A stretch of 64,000 bases of DNA from Lutimaribacter_A marinistellae. GTDB taxonomy: Bacteria; Pseudomonadota; Alphaproteobacteria; Rhodobacterales; Rhodobacteraceae. The stretch is from contig NZ_JBHRXI010000010.1 in assembly GCF_042648365.1 (NCBI RefSeq), positions 186,001-250,000 of the forward strand. The letters run 5' to 3'. This document shows, one piece after another, positions 26,558 through 34,913 of this stretch. Below the pieces are notes generated by a model. It had not been told where the DNA came from, did no database searches, and worked only from the letters and a program-made list of their open reading frames with translations. A program made the position numbers and the translations under genes. Numbering within the stretch: the first letter of the stretch is position 1; each line of letters opens with the position of its first letter.

Positions 26558-28429
26558 TCAGCGCTCGTGGAAAAAGTCATAGACCTTCTGCGCCAGCCCC
26601 TCCGAAATCCCGTCCACCGCCTTCAGATCGGCAAGGTTGGCCCGGCTCACCGCCTTGGCGCTGCCGAAATGGGCCAGCAGCGCCCGCTTGCGCGAGGCGC
26701 CAACGCCCGGAATGTCGTCCAGCGGGTTGGCCGAAACCGCCTTGGCCCGCTTGGCGCGGTGGGTGCCGATGGCAAACCGGTGCGCCTCGTCCCGCAGGCG
26801 CTGCACGAAATACAGAACCGGGTCGTTGCGCTTCAGCGCAAAGGGGCGCTGGCCCGTCCGGTGAAACTCTTCCTTGCCATGGTCGCGATCCACGCCCTTG
26901 GCGACGCCCACCATCGGAATATCCTCCACCCCGTGGCTACGCATGATCTCGGCCACCGCGCTCACCTGCCCCGCGCCGCCATCGATCAGCAACAGGTCGG
27001 GCCACAGACCCTTGTCGCGCTCGGGATCTTCCTTCAGCAACCGGGTAAAGCGGCGCGTCAGCACCTCCTTCATCATCCCGAAATCGTCGCCCGGTGTCAG
27101 GTCGTCACCCCTGATGTTGAACTTGCGGTACTGGTTCTTCATGAACCCGTCCGGCCCGGCCACGATCATCGCGCCCACCGCGTTCGTCCCCTGGATGTGA
27201 GAGTTGTCGTAAACCTCGATCCGTCCCGGCGGACCGTCGAGGTCGAACGCCTCGGCCAGACCGCGCAACAACCGCGCCTGCGTGGCGCTTTCGGCCATGC
27301 GCCGTCCCAGCGCCTCGCGCGCGTTGCGCAGCGCACCGGACACCAGCTCGGCCTTTTCGCCCCGCTGCGGCACAAGGATCTCGACCTTGCGGCCGGCCTT
27401 TTCGCTCAGCGCCTCGCACATCAGGTCGGCATTCTCGATCGCATCCGACAGGATCAACTGCCGGGGCGGTTCCTTGTTGTCATAGAACTGGCCCAGGAAC
27501 GCCTCCATCACCTCGGCAGCGCCGACATCTGCCCCCACGCGGGGATAGAAGTCGCGGTTGCCCCAGTTCTGGTTCGCCCGGATAAAGAAGACCTGGACAC
27601 AGGCCTGACCGCTTTCCATGTGCAGCGCGATCACGTCCGCCTCGGTCACACCGCGCGGGTTGATGCCCTGCGCACTTTGCACATTGGTCAGGGCGCGGAT
27701 GCGGTCGCGCAGGGCCGCGGCGCGCTCGAACTCCATCGCCTCCGACGCTTCGGCCATCTGCGTGGCCAGCTCTTCCTGAACCTTGGTCGACCGGCCCGAC
27801 AGGAACCGCTCGGCATCGCGCACGCTCTCGCTGTAATCCGCCTCCGAGATCAGCCCCACACAGGGCCCCGAACAGCGCTTGATCTGGTAGAGCAGGCAGG
27901 GCCGCGTCCGACTGTCGAACATGGAATCCGAACAGTTGCGCAACAGGAACGCCTTTTGCAGCTGGTTCAGCGTCCGGTTGACCGCCCCGGCACTGGCGAA
28001 CGGGCCGAAATACGCCCCCTTCTCACTCTTCGCGCCCCGGTGCTTCTTGATCTGCGGAAAGGCGTGGCCCTTGGCGACAAGAATGTTGGGAAAGCTTTTG
28101 TCGTCGCGCAGCAGGACGTTGTACTTGGGCTTGAGCTGCTTGATCAGGTTCTGTTCCAGCAGCAGCGCCTCGGTCTCGGTGCGCGTGGTCAGGAACATCA
28201 TCGAGGCCGTCTCGCGGATCATCCGTTCGATCCGCGGCGAATGCCCTGGGCGAGAATAGTTCGACACCCGCGCCCGCAGGTTCCGCGCCTTGCCGACATA
28301 GAGAACCCGCGCCTGCGCATCCAGCATCCGGTAGACACCCGGCGAGCCGTCAAGCGTCTTCAGATAGGACTGGATGCAGGCATAGCTCGTCGGGCGCGAT
28401 TCGGTTTCGGGGGCGGCTTTGTCACTCAT
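26558..28429 (-). CDS. uvrC: UvrABC excinuclease subunit C
   Basis: This 623-residue protein makes both incisions in nucleotide excision repair. Domains in order: GIY-YIG nuclease (about 28-115, SPGVYRMLDAQARVLYVGKA), a Cys-containing region (CLLYQIKRCSGPCVG), UvrB-binding UVR motif near 220-250, RNase H-like C-terminal nuclease (IEVYDNSHIQGTNAVGAM, LLIDGGAGQ) and tandem helix-hairpin-helix (about 565-620, IPGVGASRKRALL). All parts are intact and the length is normal. Confidence 0.97.
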   Translation of the reverse strand: MSDKAAPETESRPTSYACIQSYLKTLDGSPGVYRMLDAQARVLYVGKARNLRARVSNYSRPGHSPRIERMIRETASMMFLTTRTETEALLLEQNLIKQLKPKYNVLLRDDKSFPNILVAKGHAFPQIKKHRGAKSEKGAYFGPFASAGAVNRTLNQLQKAFLLRNCSDSMFDSRTRPCLLYQIKRCSGPCVGLISEADYSESVRDAERFLSGRSTKVQEELATQMAEASEAMEFERAAALRDRIRALTNVQSAQGINPRGVTEADVIALHMESGQACVQVFFIRANQNWGNRDFYPRVGADVGAAEVMEAFLGQFYDNKEPPRQLILSDAIENADLMCEALSEKAGRKVEILVPQRGEKAELVSGALRNAREALGRRMAESATQARLLRGLAEAFDLDGPPGRIEVYDNSHIQGTNAVGAMIVAGPDGFMKNQYRKFNIRGDDLTPGDDFGMMKEVLTRRFTRLLKEDPERDKGLWPDLLLIDGGAGQVSAVAEIMRSHGVEDIPMVGVAKGVDRDHGKEEFHRTGQRPFALKRNDPVLYFVQRLRDEAHRFAIGTHRAKRAKAVSANPLDDIPGVGASRKRALLAHFGSAKAVSRANLADLKAVDGISEGLAQKVYDFFHER

Positions 28430-28719
28430 GGGCCAGAGGTATGATTCTTCCTGCCGTGCTGCAATCTTGGCGAGACGGTTTCAAGGGTAAACAAATCCAC
28501 GGTTTCTGTGGATAACTACGACGATAACTTTCGGGGCATCCGGATTTTCCCTTGTTCCACTGCGGTTTCGTTTAATTGCTCAAAAAATAGGCGCGGCATT
28601 AACCACCTGTTTTTCAAGAAAATTTTTTCCAAAGCGGGACAAGGTTTTGAATTTAAAGGCGTTTTTGTAACGCTTACGTAACGGTCGTGTGACCGGTGCA
28701 AAACTTGCGGCGCCGATAC

Positions 28720-29499
28720 CTATTCCGGGCCCAGAACATCCGGCGTTTTCCAGCCCAGGTGCTGCCCGCCATCGATGCAAAGCAACTGCCCGGTTACCGC
28801 CGGGGCATCCATGAAATAGCCCAAAGCACCCGTGATATCCGACCGGTTCGCCCCCCGGCCCGAGATGGTGTTCGCGCGCTGCTCGGCGAAATGCTTGTCC
28901 GATTGCCGCGCGCCCTGCAGCGTCGGCCCCGGCCCGATCGCGTTGACACGGATCGCTGGCGTCAGCGCCTGCGCCGCGGTTTGCGTCAGCGTCCACAATC
29001 CCGCCTTTGCCAGCGTGTAGGTCATGAATTCCGGCGTCAGCTTGCGCACGCGCATGTCGATCATGTTGACGATCAGCCCGACGGCGACCGGCTCTCCATT
29101 CTCGTCCGTCGCCGCATCCAGCCCCTGCGCGGCCATCGCCTGCGTCAGCACGAAGGGCGCGCGCAGGTTGCTCTCCATGTGCCGGTCCCAGCTGTCGCGC
29201 GTGGCGCTCGCCACCGTGTCGTATTCAAAGATCGAGGCATTGTTCACCAGATGTGTGATCGGCCCTCCCAGCGCCTCGGCTGCACGCGGAAGCAGTGACT
29301 GCGTCGCCGCCTCGTCCAGCAGGTCGGCCTGCAACGTCTCGGCCTTCCGGCCCATGACGCGGATCTCGTCCACCACCTCCTGCGCGGCCTCCCCTGAACT
29401 GGCGAAATGCACGCCCACGTCCAGCCCCCGCTGCGCGAGATACAGGGCCATGGCGCGGCCAAGGCGTTTGCCGGCACCGGTCACGAGGGCTCGGGTCAT
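28720..29499 (-). CDS. Short-chain dehydrogenase, pteridine-reductase-like
   Basis: This 259-residue NADPH-type SDR has the cofactor motif TGAGKRLG (7-14), in which Arg replaces the usual Gly, the TGxxxRxG form seen in pteridine reductases. The active site looks like Asp148-Tyr161-Lys165 (NMIDMR, then YTLAK). The spacing equals the Asp-Tyr-Lys triad of PTR1, and the usual SDR Ser is not visible there. It may reduce biopterin or dihydromonapterin-like compounds, as FolM does. The start at 29499 was chosen since the Rossmann strand begins right after it. It lies 20 bases downstream of the antiporter gene. Confidence 0.84.
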   Translation of the reverse strand: MTRALVTGAGKRLGRAMALYLAQRGLDVGVHFASSGEAAQEVVDEIRVMGRKAETLQADLLDEAATQSLLPRAAEALGGPITHLVNNASIFEYDTVASATRDSWDRHMESNLRAPFVLTQAMAAQGLDAATDENGEPVAVGLIVNMIDMRVRKLTPEFMTYTLAKAGLWTLTQTAAQALTPAIRVNAIGPGPTLQGARQSDKHFAEQRANTISGRGANRSDITGALGYFMDAPAVTGQLLCIDGGQHLGWKTPDVLGPE

Positions 29500-29519
29500 G
29501 AAAAGGTCTCCGTCACGGG

Positions 29520-30476
29520 TCAGAACAGGAGGACCACCACATAGATCACGTAAAGCGCGGTCAAGACCACACCCCAGACGCGGCCGATATCGCGCTTGAA
29601 AAAGACAAAGGGGATCAGCAGCAGCGAGGCCGCCAGCATCACCCAAAGGTCAAAGCGCAGGAACTCCGGGTCGACCGGAATTTCACCGACAAAGGTGGCG
29701 ATGCCGACAATGGCCAGCAGGTTGAACATGTTTGACCCGATGACATTGCCCAACGCCACGTCGGCCTGCCGGCGCAGCGCCGCCATGACCGTCGTCGCAA
29801 GCTCGGGCAAAGAGGTGCCCAGCGCGACCAGCGTCAACCCGATGACCGTCTCGCTCACGCCGTAGGTCCGCGCGATGATCGAGGAGTTCTCGACCAGCAG
29901 ATGCGCACCCATCGGCAAGCCAACGAGACCAAGAACCAAATAGACGCCGATCCGCCACCACGGCATGTCGGGGTCGGCGCCTTCCAGTTCGTCCAGGTCC
30001 TCGTCCTCTGCCTCGGCCTCGGCGCGGCGATGCGCCTTGGCCTCGCTGAACGCGTCCCACAGGACGTAACCCAGCGCCGCAAGCAGGATCACCCCGCTCA
30101 CCCAGGTGAACGACCCGAGGAAGGCCAGCGCGATGAACAGAACCGAGGCCACAAGCATGAAGACATAGGTCTTTCGCGTGTCGCACTCGCTGGTATGCAG
30201 CCGCGACAACAGGGCGGGCACACCCAGAACAAGCAGGATGTTGGCCGTGTTGGACCCCACGACATTGCCCAGCGCGATGCCCGGCGCGTTCTCCTGTACC
30301 GCCTTGATCGCGATCAGCAACTCGGGCGCCGATGTGCCAAAGGCCACGATGGTCAGGCTGACGATCAGCGCCGGCACGCCCAGCCGCAGACTCAGGTTCA
30401 CCGCCCCGCGCACCAGCGCATCGCCCGCCAGCAACAGCACGACAAGGCCGAGACCGGTCAGAAGCCATGGCATCAT
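29520..30476 (-). CDS. Calcium/sodium antiporter family protein (CaCA)
   Basis: This 318-residue inner-membrane antiporter has two inverted alpha repeats. Each carries the ion-binding motif: GTSAPELLIAIKA (near 48) and GTSLPELATTVMA (near 215). An acidic cytoplasmic loop of about 25 residues (EAEAEDEDLDELEG) separates the two halves. About ten hydrophobic helices are visible. It resembles the YrbG type. The gene overlaps the small zinc-ribbon gene by 4 bases. The physiological ion is not shown by the sequence. Confidence 0.92.
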   Translation of the reverse strand: MMPWLLTGLGLVVLLLAGDALVRGAVNLSLRLGVPALIVSLTIVAFGTSAPELLIAIKAVQENAPGIALGNVVGSNTANILLVLGVPALLSRLHTSECDTRKTYVFMLVASVLFIALAFLGSFTWVSGVILLAALGYVLWDAFSEAKAHRRAEAEAEDEDLDELEGADPDMPWWRIGVYLVLGLVGLPMGAHLLVENSSIIARTYGVSETVIGLTLVALGTSLPELATTVMAALRRQADVALGNVIGSNMFNLLAIVGIATFVGEIPVDPEFLRFDLWVMLAASLLLIPFVFFKRDIGRVWGVVLTALYVIYVVVLLF

Positions 30477-30643
30477 GATCTGCCTCCATGCCCGCAGGCG
30501 CAGGGTCCCTTGCCGATGCGGAACCGTCCGCAGCGCGGACAGCGCGCCGAGGCCAGCCGCTTCTGCCCCGGAAAGCGCAGCTTTCCGAACAGTGCCAGCA
30601 CGGCCATCACGACGAGGAAGAGTGATACGACCTTCAGGATCAC
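30473..30643 (-). CDS. Small membrane protein with C-terminal zinc ribbon
   Basis: This 56-residue protein starts at GTG, two bases after the S49 peptidase stop, and its own stop overlaps the antiporter start by 4 bases. One hydrophobic helix fills the N-terminal third. The C-terminus has CPRCGRF and CACG, a probable four-Cys metal site. An upstream in-frame ATG at 30697 lies inside the peptidase gene and was rejected. Function is unknown. Coupling on both sides argues that it is real. Confidence 0.68.
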   Translation of the reverse strand: MILKVVSLFLVVMAVLALFGKLRFPGQKRLASARCPRCGRFRIGKGPCACGHGGRS

Positions 30644-30644
30644 G

Positions 30645-31442
30645 TCAGAGCCCGAAACGCGCGAAGCTCGCCCGCTCCTCGATCCCTGCCATGACATCCT
30701 GCGAAAGCTCCGAGCCGAAGCGCGACCAGAACGGCCGGCGGATCGAGTAGCGGCGGAACTGAACCTTGTCCCCGAACATCTCCTGCATCTTCGGCTTCAG
30801 GTGCCCCACGCCCTCGATCAGGCCCAGCGCGGCGGCGCCTTTCGCCAGCCAGAACTCTCCGGTGAACAGCTCCTCGTCGGTCGACAACTTGTCGCCCCGG
30901 CGCGATTTGACGTGGTTGATGAAATTTGCGTGGATATCTTCCAGCAGCCCTTCCAGCCGGGCCACGTCCTCTTCCTTCTCGGGGGTGAACGGGTCCATGA
31001 AAGACTTGGACTTGCCTGCCGTGTGCACGCGCCGCTCCAGCCCCTGACGGGCAAGGAAGACATGCGCCCCGAACCCGGCCGAGATCACACCGATCGACCC
31101 GATGACCGAACTGTCATCGGCCCAGATCTCGTCGGCGGACGCCGCCAGCCAGTACCCTCCCGATGCCGCGACATCCTCGACGAAGGCATAGACCGGCACC
31201 TCGGTCTCTTTGGCCAGCCGCCGGATCCGCGCACCGATGAGAGAGCTTTGTACAGGCGAGCCGCCCGGCGAATTGATCTCCAGCGCGACGGCGGCGGGCT
31301 TGCCCCGGCGAAACGCTTTCTCGAGCAGCGGCCGCAGGCTGGCATCGCTGATGGAGCCCCGACCGGCCATGCCTATCGCCCCCGACAGGCGGACGATCGA
31401 CACCAGGGGCGGGTTCTTGATAAAAGGCAACCGCAATTTCAT
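30645..31442 (-). CDS. sppA: Signal-peptide-peptidase-like S49 serine protease
   Basis: This 265-residue single-domain S49 peptidase uses a Ser-Lys dyad. Ser94 is in EDVAASGGYWLA, and the Lys is probably 146 in AGKSKSF, 52 residues on as in short bacterial SppA. NSPGGSP (58-63) is another family mark. Such enzymes clear cleaved signal peptides or membrane-associated peptides. There is no clear N-terminal membrane anchor, unlike in E. coli SppA. The start at 31442 (MKLRLPFIKN) was chosen because the upstream frame is not conserved in character. Confidence 0.88.
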   Translation of the reverse strand: MKLRLPFIKNPPLVSIVRLSGAIGMAGRGSISDASLRPLLEKAFRRGKPAAVALEINSPGGSPVQSSLIGARIRRLAKETEVPVYAFVEDVAASGGYWLAASADEIWADDSSVIGSIGVISAGFGAHVFLARQGLERRVHTAGKSKSFMDPFTPEKEEDVARLEGLLEDIHANFINHVKSRRGDKLSTDEELFTGEFWLAKGAAALGLIEGVGHLKPKMQEMFGDKVQFRRYSIRRPFWSRFGSELSQDVMAGIEERASFARFGL

Positions 31443-31554
31443 GTTGCCCGATGTAGAATGCCATCCGCCGGTAAACAAGGCACCGGACATGGCGAAACGC
31501 GACGGCAGCCGCAATAGATGCGGCAACGGGCATATTTACAACGCCTCCGCGCCA

Positions 31555-32316
31555 TCAGCTTCGGATCCGCCAGCCGGTGCGGAAAATCCACCAGATGACC
31601 GCAAGGCACAGCGCGGTGAACCCCGCAATGGCCACAAGGCTTGCAAGGATGGGCACGTCGGCCATGCCGTAGAAAGACCAGCGGAAACCCGAGATCAGGT
31701 AGACCACCGGGTTGAACAGCGTGATCGTCTGCCACACCGGTGGCAGCATCGAGATCGAATAGAACGTCCCGCCCAGAAAGATCAGCGGCGTCACCACCAG
31801 CTGCGGCACCAGCGACATCTGTTCGAAATTGCTGGCCCAGATGCCGATGATGAACCCCAACAGCGAAAAGCTGAGGCAGGTCAGGATCAGGAACGCCGCC
31901 ATCGCCAGCGGATGTTCGATCCTCAGATCGACGAAAAAGCTCGCCGTGACAAGGATGACCAGCCCCACGAACAGCGCCTTGGTCGCGGCCGCGCCCACGT
32001 ATCCGATCACGATCTCGATGAAGTTCACCGGCGCCGACAACAGCTCGTAGATCGTGCCGATGAACTTTGGAAAGTAGATCCCGAAAGAGGCGTTGGAAAT
32101 CGCCAGCATCACAACCGACAGCATGATCAGCCCCGGCACGATGAAGGCCCCGTAAGACACGCCTTCGACCTCCTGGATACGGCTGCCGATGGCCGTTCCG
32201 AACACCACGAAGTAAAGCGAGGTCGACAGCACCGGCGAAAAGAAGCTCTGCGCCAGCGTGCGAAAGAAACGCGACATCTCGAAACGGTAGATGGCGCCGA
32301 TTGCGGCCCAGTTCAT
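31555..32316 (-). CDS. ABC-2 type exporter permease
   Basis: This 253-residue protein has six hydrophobic segments and the ABC-2 permease pattern (FFRTLAQSFFSPVLS near the N-terminus, FLGGTFYSISMLPPVWQ in the last third). Together with the ATPase encoded immediately upstream (4-base overlap, ATGA) it forms a two-gene exporter of the YadG/YadH or NodJ-like type. The substrate is unknown. Related systems export lipids, polysaccharides or drugs. Confidence 0.92.
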   Translation of the reverse strand: MNWAAIGAIYRFEMSRFFRTLAQSFFSPVLSTSLYFVVFGTAIGSRIQEVEGVSYGAFIVPGLIMLSVVMLAISNASFGIYFPKFIGTIYELLSAPVNFIEIVIGYVGAAATKALFVGLVILVTASFFVDLRIEHPLAMAAFLILTCLSFSLLGFIIGIWASNFEQMSLVPQLVVTPLIFLGGTFYSISMLPPVWQTITLFNPVVYLISGFRWSFYGMADVPILASLVAIAGFTALCLAVIWWIFRTGWRIRS

Positions 32317-33239
32317 GTCTTCTCTCCTGCGACCAGACCGACGAATATCTCTTCGAGGCTCGATTGACGCGTATCCACGTCGCGCAGCACCAGCCCTGCC
32401 TCGGCCACGTCGTTGAGCAGGGCGGTGATGCCGGTGCGCTTGTGCGTGTCATAGCGATAGACCAACACGTCGCCCGCCCCGTTGAGTTCCAGATCATAGC
32501 GCGCCAGACCCGGCGGGATCTCGACGATCGGCTCGGTCAGTTGCACCTCGATGAATTTCTGTCCCATGCGCCGCATCAGCGCGGTCTTTTCCTCGACCAG
32601 CAGCAGCTCGCCACCGCTGATCACGCCGATCCGGTCGGCAATGGCCTCGGCCTCTTCGATGTAGTGGGTGGTCAGGATGATGGTCACGCCCGCGGCCTTC
32701 AACTCGGCCACGACCTCCCACATGTCCTTGCGCAGTTCCACGTCCACACCCGCCGTCGGCTCGTCAAGGAACAGGACCCGAGGCTCATGCGCCAGGGCCT
32801 TGGCGATCAGCACCCGGCGCTTCATGCCGCCCGACAGTTCCTTGACCGCGTTGTCGCGCTTGTCCCAGAGCGACAGCTTGCGCAGGATCTCCTCGATCCG
32901 CGCGTCGTCGCGCCCGTATCCGAACAGCCCACGTGAAAACCGCACGGTGTTCACGACCTTCTCGAACGGCTCCAGCGCCACTTCCTGCGGCACCAGCCCG
33001 ATCATCTGCCGCGCCGCGCGAAACTCCGACCTGATGTCGTGCCCGCCCACCGTGACGCTGCCCGATGTCGGCGTGGTGATGCCGCAAATGGTCGAGATCA
33101 GCGTGGTCTTGCCCGCCCCGTTGGGTCCGAGCAGCGCGAGTATTTCGCCCTCCTCGATATCGAGGCTCACACCCTTGAGCGCCTCGAACCCGCCCTCGTA
33201 GGACTTGCGCAGATCGCGGATCGACAGGATCGGGGCCAT
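32313..33239 (-). CDS. ABC exporter ATP-binding protein
   Basis: This 308-residue ABC ATPase has Walker A GPNGAGKTT (about 38-46), the signature LSGGMKRR, Walker B VLFLDEPTAGVD and the switch His in TTHYIEEAEAIADR. A C-terminal extension of about 80 residues is typical of ABC-2 type ATPases (DUF4162-like). The start at 33239 gives MAPILSIRDL, the normal N-terminus. It is coupled to the permease gene downstream. Confidence 0.94.
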   Translation of the reverse strand: MAPILSIRDLRKSYEGGFEALKGVSLDIEEGEILALLGPNGAGKTTLISTICGITTPTSGSVTVGGHDIRSEFRAARQMIGLVPQEVALEPFEKVVNTVRFSRGLFGYGRDDARIEEILRKLSLWDKRDNAVKELSGGMKRRVLIAKALAHEPRVLFLDEPTAGVDVELRKDMWEVVAELKAAGVTIILTTHYIEEAEAIADRIGVISGGELLLVEEKTALMRRMGQKFIEVQLTEPIVEIPPGLARYDLELNGAGDVLVYRYDTHKRTGITALLNDVAEAGLVLRDVDTRQSSLEEIFVGLVAGEKT

Positions 33240-33247
33240 TGCGCGCG

Positions 33248-33775
33248 TCACGCCTTGCCCTTGCGCAGCCCGAACCAACCCTTTTTCCCGATCTCCGGGG
33301 CCTCGTCCGCTCCGTCGGCGCCCTCTTCGGCCGGCCCTTCGATCTGCTGCTGCAGGTTCGAGAAGAACTGGTCGGCCATCTTCTTGGCGAAGCCGTCGAT
33401 CAGCCGGCTGCCCAGCTGCGCCAGCTTGCCGCCCACCTTGGCATCGACCTCGTAGGCCAGCAACGTGCCGCCCGCCTCGGTATCCGACAGCGTGACCTGC
33501 GCACCGCCCTTGGCAAAGCCCGCGGCCCCGCCCTTGCCTTCGCCGGCAATGGTCAGCTTCTCGTTCTCGACCATGTCCGACATCGTGACCTGTCCCTTGA
33601 AGGTCGCCTTCACCGGGCCGACCTTCTGCGTGACCACCGCTTCGTACCCGTCCTGCGGGTTGCCCGAAACCTCCTGCGCGCCGGGCACGCAGGCCTTCAG
33701 CATCTCGGGATCGAGCAGCGCGGCATAAACGGTTTCGCGGGGGGCAGCGATCTCTTTCTCGTCGCTCATATGCAT
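33248..33775 (-). CDS. CoxG-family SRPBCC protein
   Basis: This 175-residue protein is of the carbon monoxide dehydrogenase subunit G family (START/SRPBCC fold). It is recognised from ETVYAALLDPEMLKACVPG near the N-terminus and GGTLLAYEVDAKVGGKLAQLG later. A C-terminal Glu/Gly-rich tail ends in basic residues. In CO oxidisers CoxG anchors or matures the molybdenum enzyme, but no CO dehydrogenase genes are in the window, so the role here is open. The start at 33775 has AGGAGG 9 bases upstream. The gene is just upstream of the ABC exporter on the same strand. Confidence 0.84.
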   Translation of the reverse strand: MHMSDEKEIAAPRETVYAALLDPEMLKACVPGAQEVSGNPQDGYEAVVTQKVGPVKATFKGQVTMSDMVENEKLTIAGEGKGGAAGFAKGGAQVTLSDTEAGGTLLAYEVDAKVGGKLAQLGSRLIDGFAKKMADQFFSNLQQQIEGPAEEGADGADEAPEIGKKGWFGLRKGKA

Positions 33776-33929
33776 GGTGGGGTTCCTCCTCGACACCAAG
33801 GGCTCGCGCCATTGGTGCCACGCCCTCCCCCGCTCCGCAACATGCCAGTCGGGAAATGAGACATGGACAGATGCGCCCGGTGTGATAGCGGTATCCCGTC
33901 CGCATCCGCGGCCCGAAGGAAACACCGCC

Positions 33930-34913
33930 ATGTCCGCCAGCGCATTCAACCGGCCCGGAACCGGCATCGTCTTCGTCCTGGCCGGGGTCGCCGCGATCTC
34001 GGTGAACGACATGCTGATCAAGGAACTGTCGGGCGGCTACCCGCTGCATCAGCTCGTCTTCACCCGCTCGGCCATCGGTATCCTGTTCTCGCTCGCCATG
34101 GTGCAGTTCGAAGGCGGTTGGCAGATCCTCAAGACCGAGCAGCCCGGCCTGCACATCCTGCGCGGCCTGCTCGTGGTGATCGCCAACATGACCTTCTTCG
34201 CCGCGCTGGCCGTGCTGCCGCTGGCCGAGGCGACGGCGCTGTTCTTCGTCGCACCACTCTTCATCACGCTGCTGTCGATCCCGCTTCTGGGCGAAAAGGT
34301 CGGCCCCCTGCGCATCGGCGCCGTGGTGGTCGGCTTTGTCGGCGCGCTCATCATGCAGCGCCCGTGGCAAGGCGGAGATACGCTCGAGGTCAGCCGCCTC
34401 GTCCTGTCCCTGCCAATCCTTGCCGCACTGTTCTACGCGCTCAACCAGTTGATGACGCGCAAGCTGGGCGCCACCACGCAGGCTTCGGCGCTGGCAGTCT
34501 ACATCCAGGGCATGTTCATCATCGTCTCGATCGGCTTTTTCACCGTCGCGGGCGACGGCCGCTTTGCCGAGGGCGCGCAGAACGACAGCGTGATCTTCCT
34601 GCTGCGGGCCTGGGTCTGGCCGGCCGAGGGCGACTGGCCCTACCTCATCGGGCTCGGGCTCAACTCGGCCATCATCGGCTATTGCCTCAGCCAAGCCTAC
34701 CGGCTGGCCGACGCAGCGACCATCGCGCCCTTCGAATACGTGGGCCTGCCGCTTGCCGTGTTCTGGGGCTGGGCGATCTGGGCCGAACTGCCCGACCCAG
34801 AGGTCTGGATCGGCATGGCCCTCATCGCGGGATCGGGCCTGTTCGTGTTCCTCCGCGAACGACAAAAGGCCCGCCGCATCGCCCGCGACGCCCGGATCAA
34901 GGCGCGTTACTGA
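33930..34913 (+). CDS. DMT-family transporter (EamA repeats)
   Basis: This 327-residue inner-membrane protein has ten predicted helices in two EamA repeats, starting near VFVLAGVAAISVNDMLIKELSG and GLGLNSAIIGYCLSQAYRLA. Members export amino acids or other metabolites, or carry nucleotide sugars. The substrate is not evident. It is divergent from the CoxG gene and converges with the TAXI gene, which it overlaps by 17 bases at the 3' ends. The start at 33930 is preceded by CGAAGGAAACACC. Confidence 0.9.
   Translation: MSASAFNRPGTGIVFVLAGVAAISVNDMLIKELSGGYPLHQLVFTRSAIGILFSLAMVQFEGGWQILKTEQPGLHILRGLLVVIANMTFFAALAVLPLAEATALFFVAPLFITLLSIPLLGEKVGPLRIGAVVVGFVGALIMQRPWQGGDTLEVSRLVLSLPILAALFYALNQLMTRKLGATTQASALAVYIQGMFIIVSIGFFTVAGDGRFAEGAQNDSVIFLLRAWVWPAEGDWPYLIGLGLNSAIIGYCLSQAYRLADAATIAPFEYVGLPLAVFWGWAIWAELPDPEVWIGMALIAGSGLFVFLRERQKARRIARDARIKARY

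Noticed and set aside
26567..28444. Long plus-strand open frame of about 625 codons antisense to uvrC
   Set aside because: It has no recognisable motif and lies entirely opposite uvrC, whose domains are intact. Long stop-free antisense frames are expected at this G+C content.
28430..28719. Possible small gene between uvrC and the SDR (minus-strand frame 28516-28701)
   Set aside because: It has no ribosome site and a random composition. The region is A+T richer and more likely holds promoter and untranslated sequence.
34022..34865. Long upstream extension of the ABC ATPase frame
   Set aside because: It runs antisense through the CoxG-DMT region and has no motif. The conserved ABC start is at 33239.
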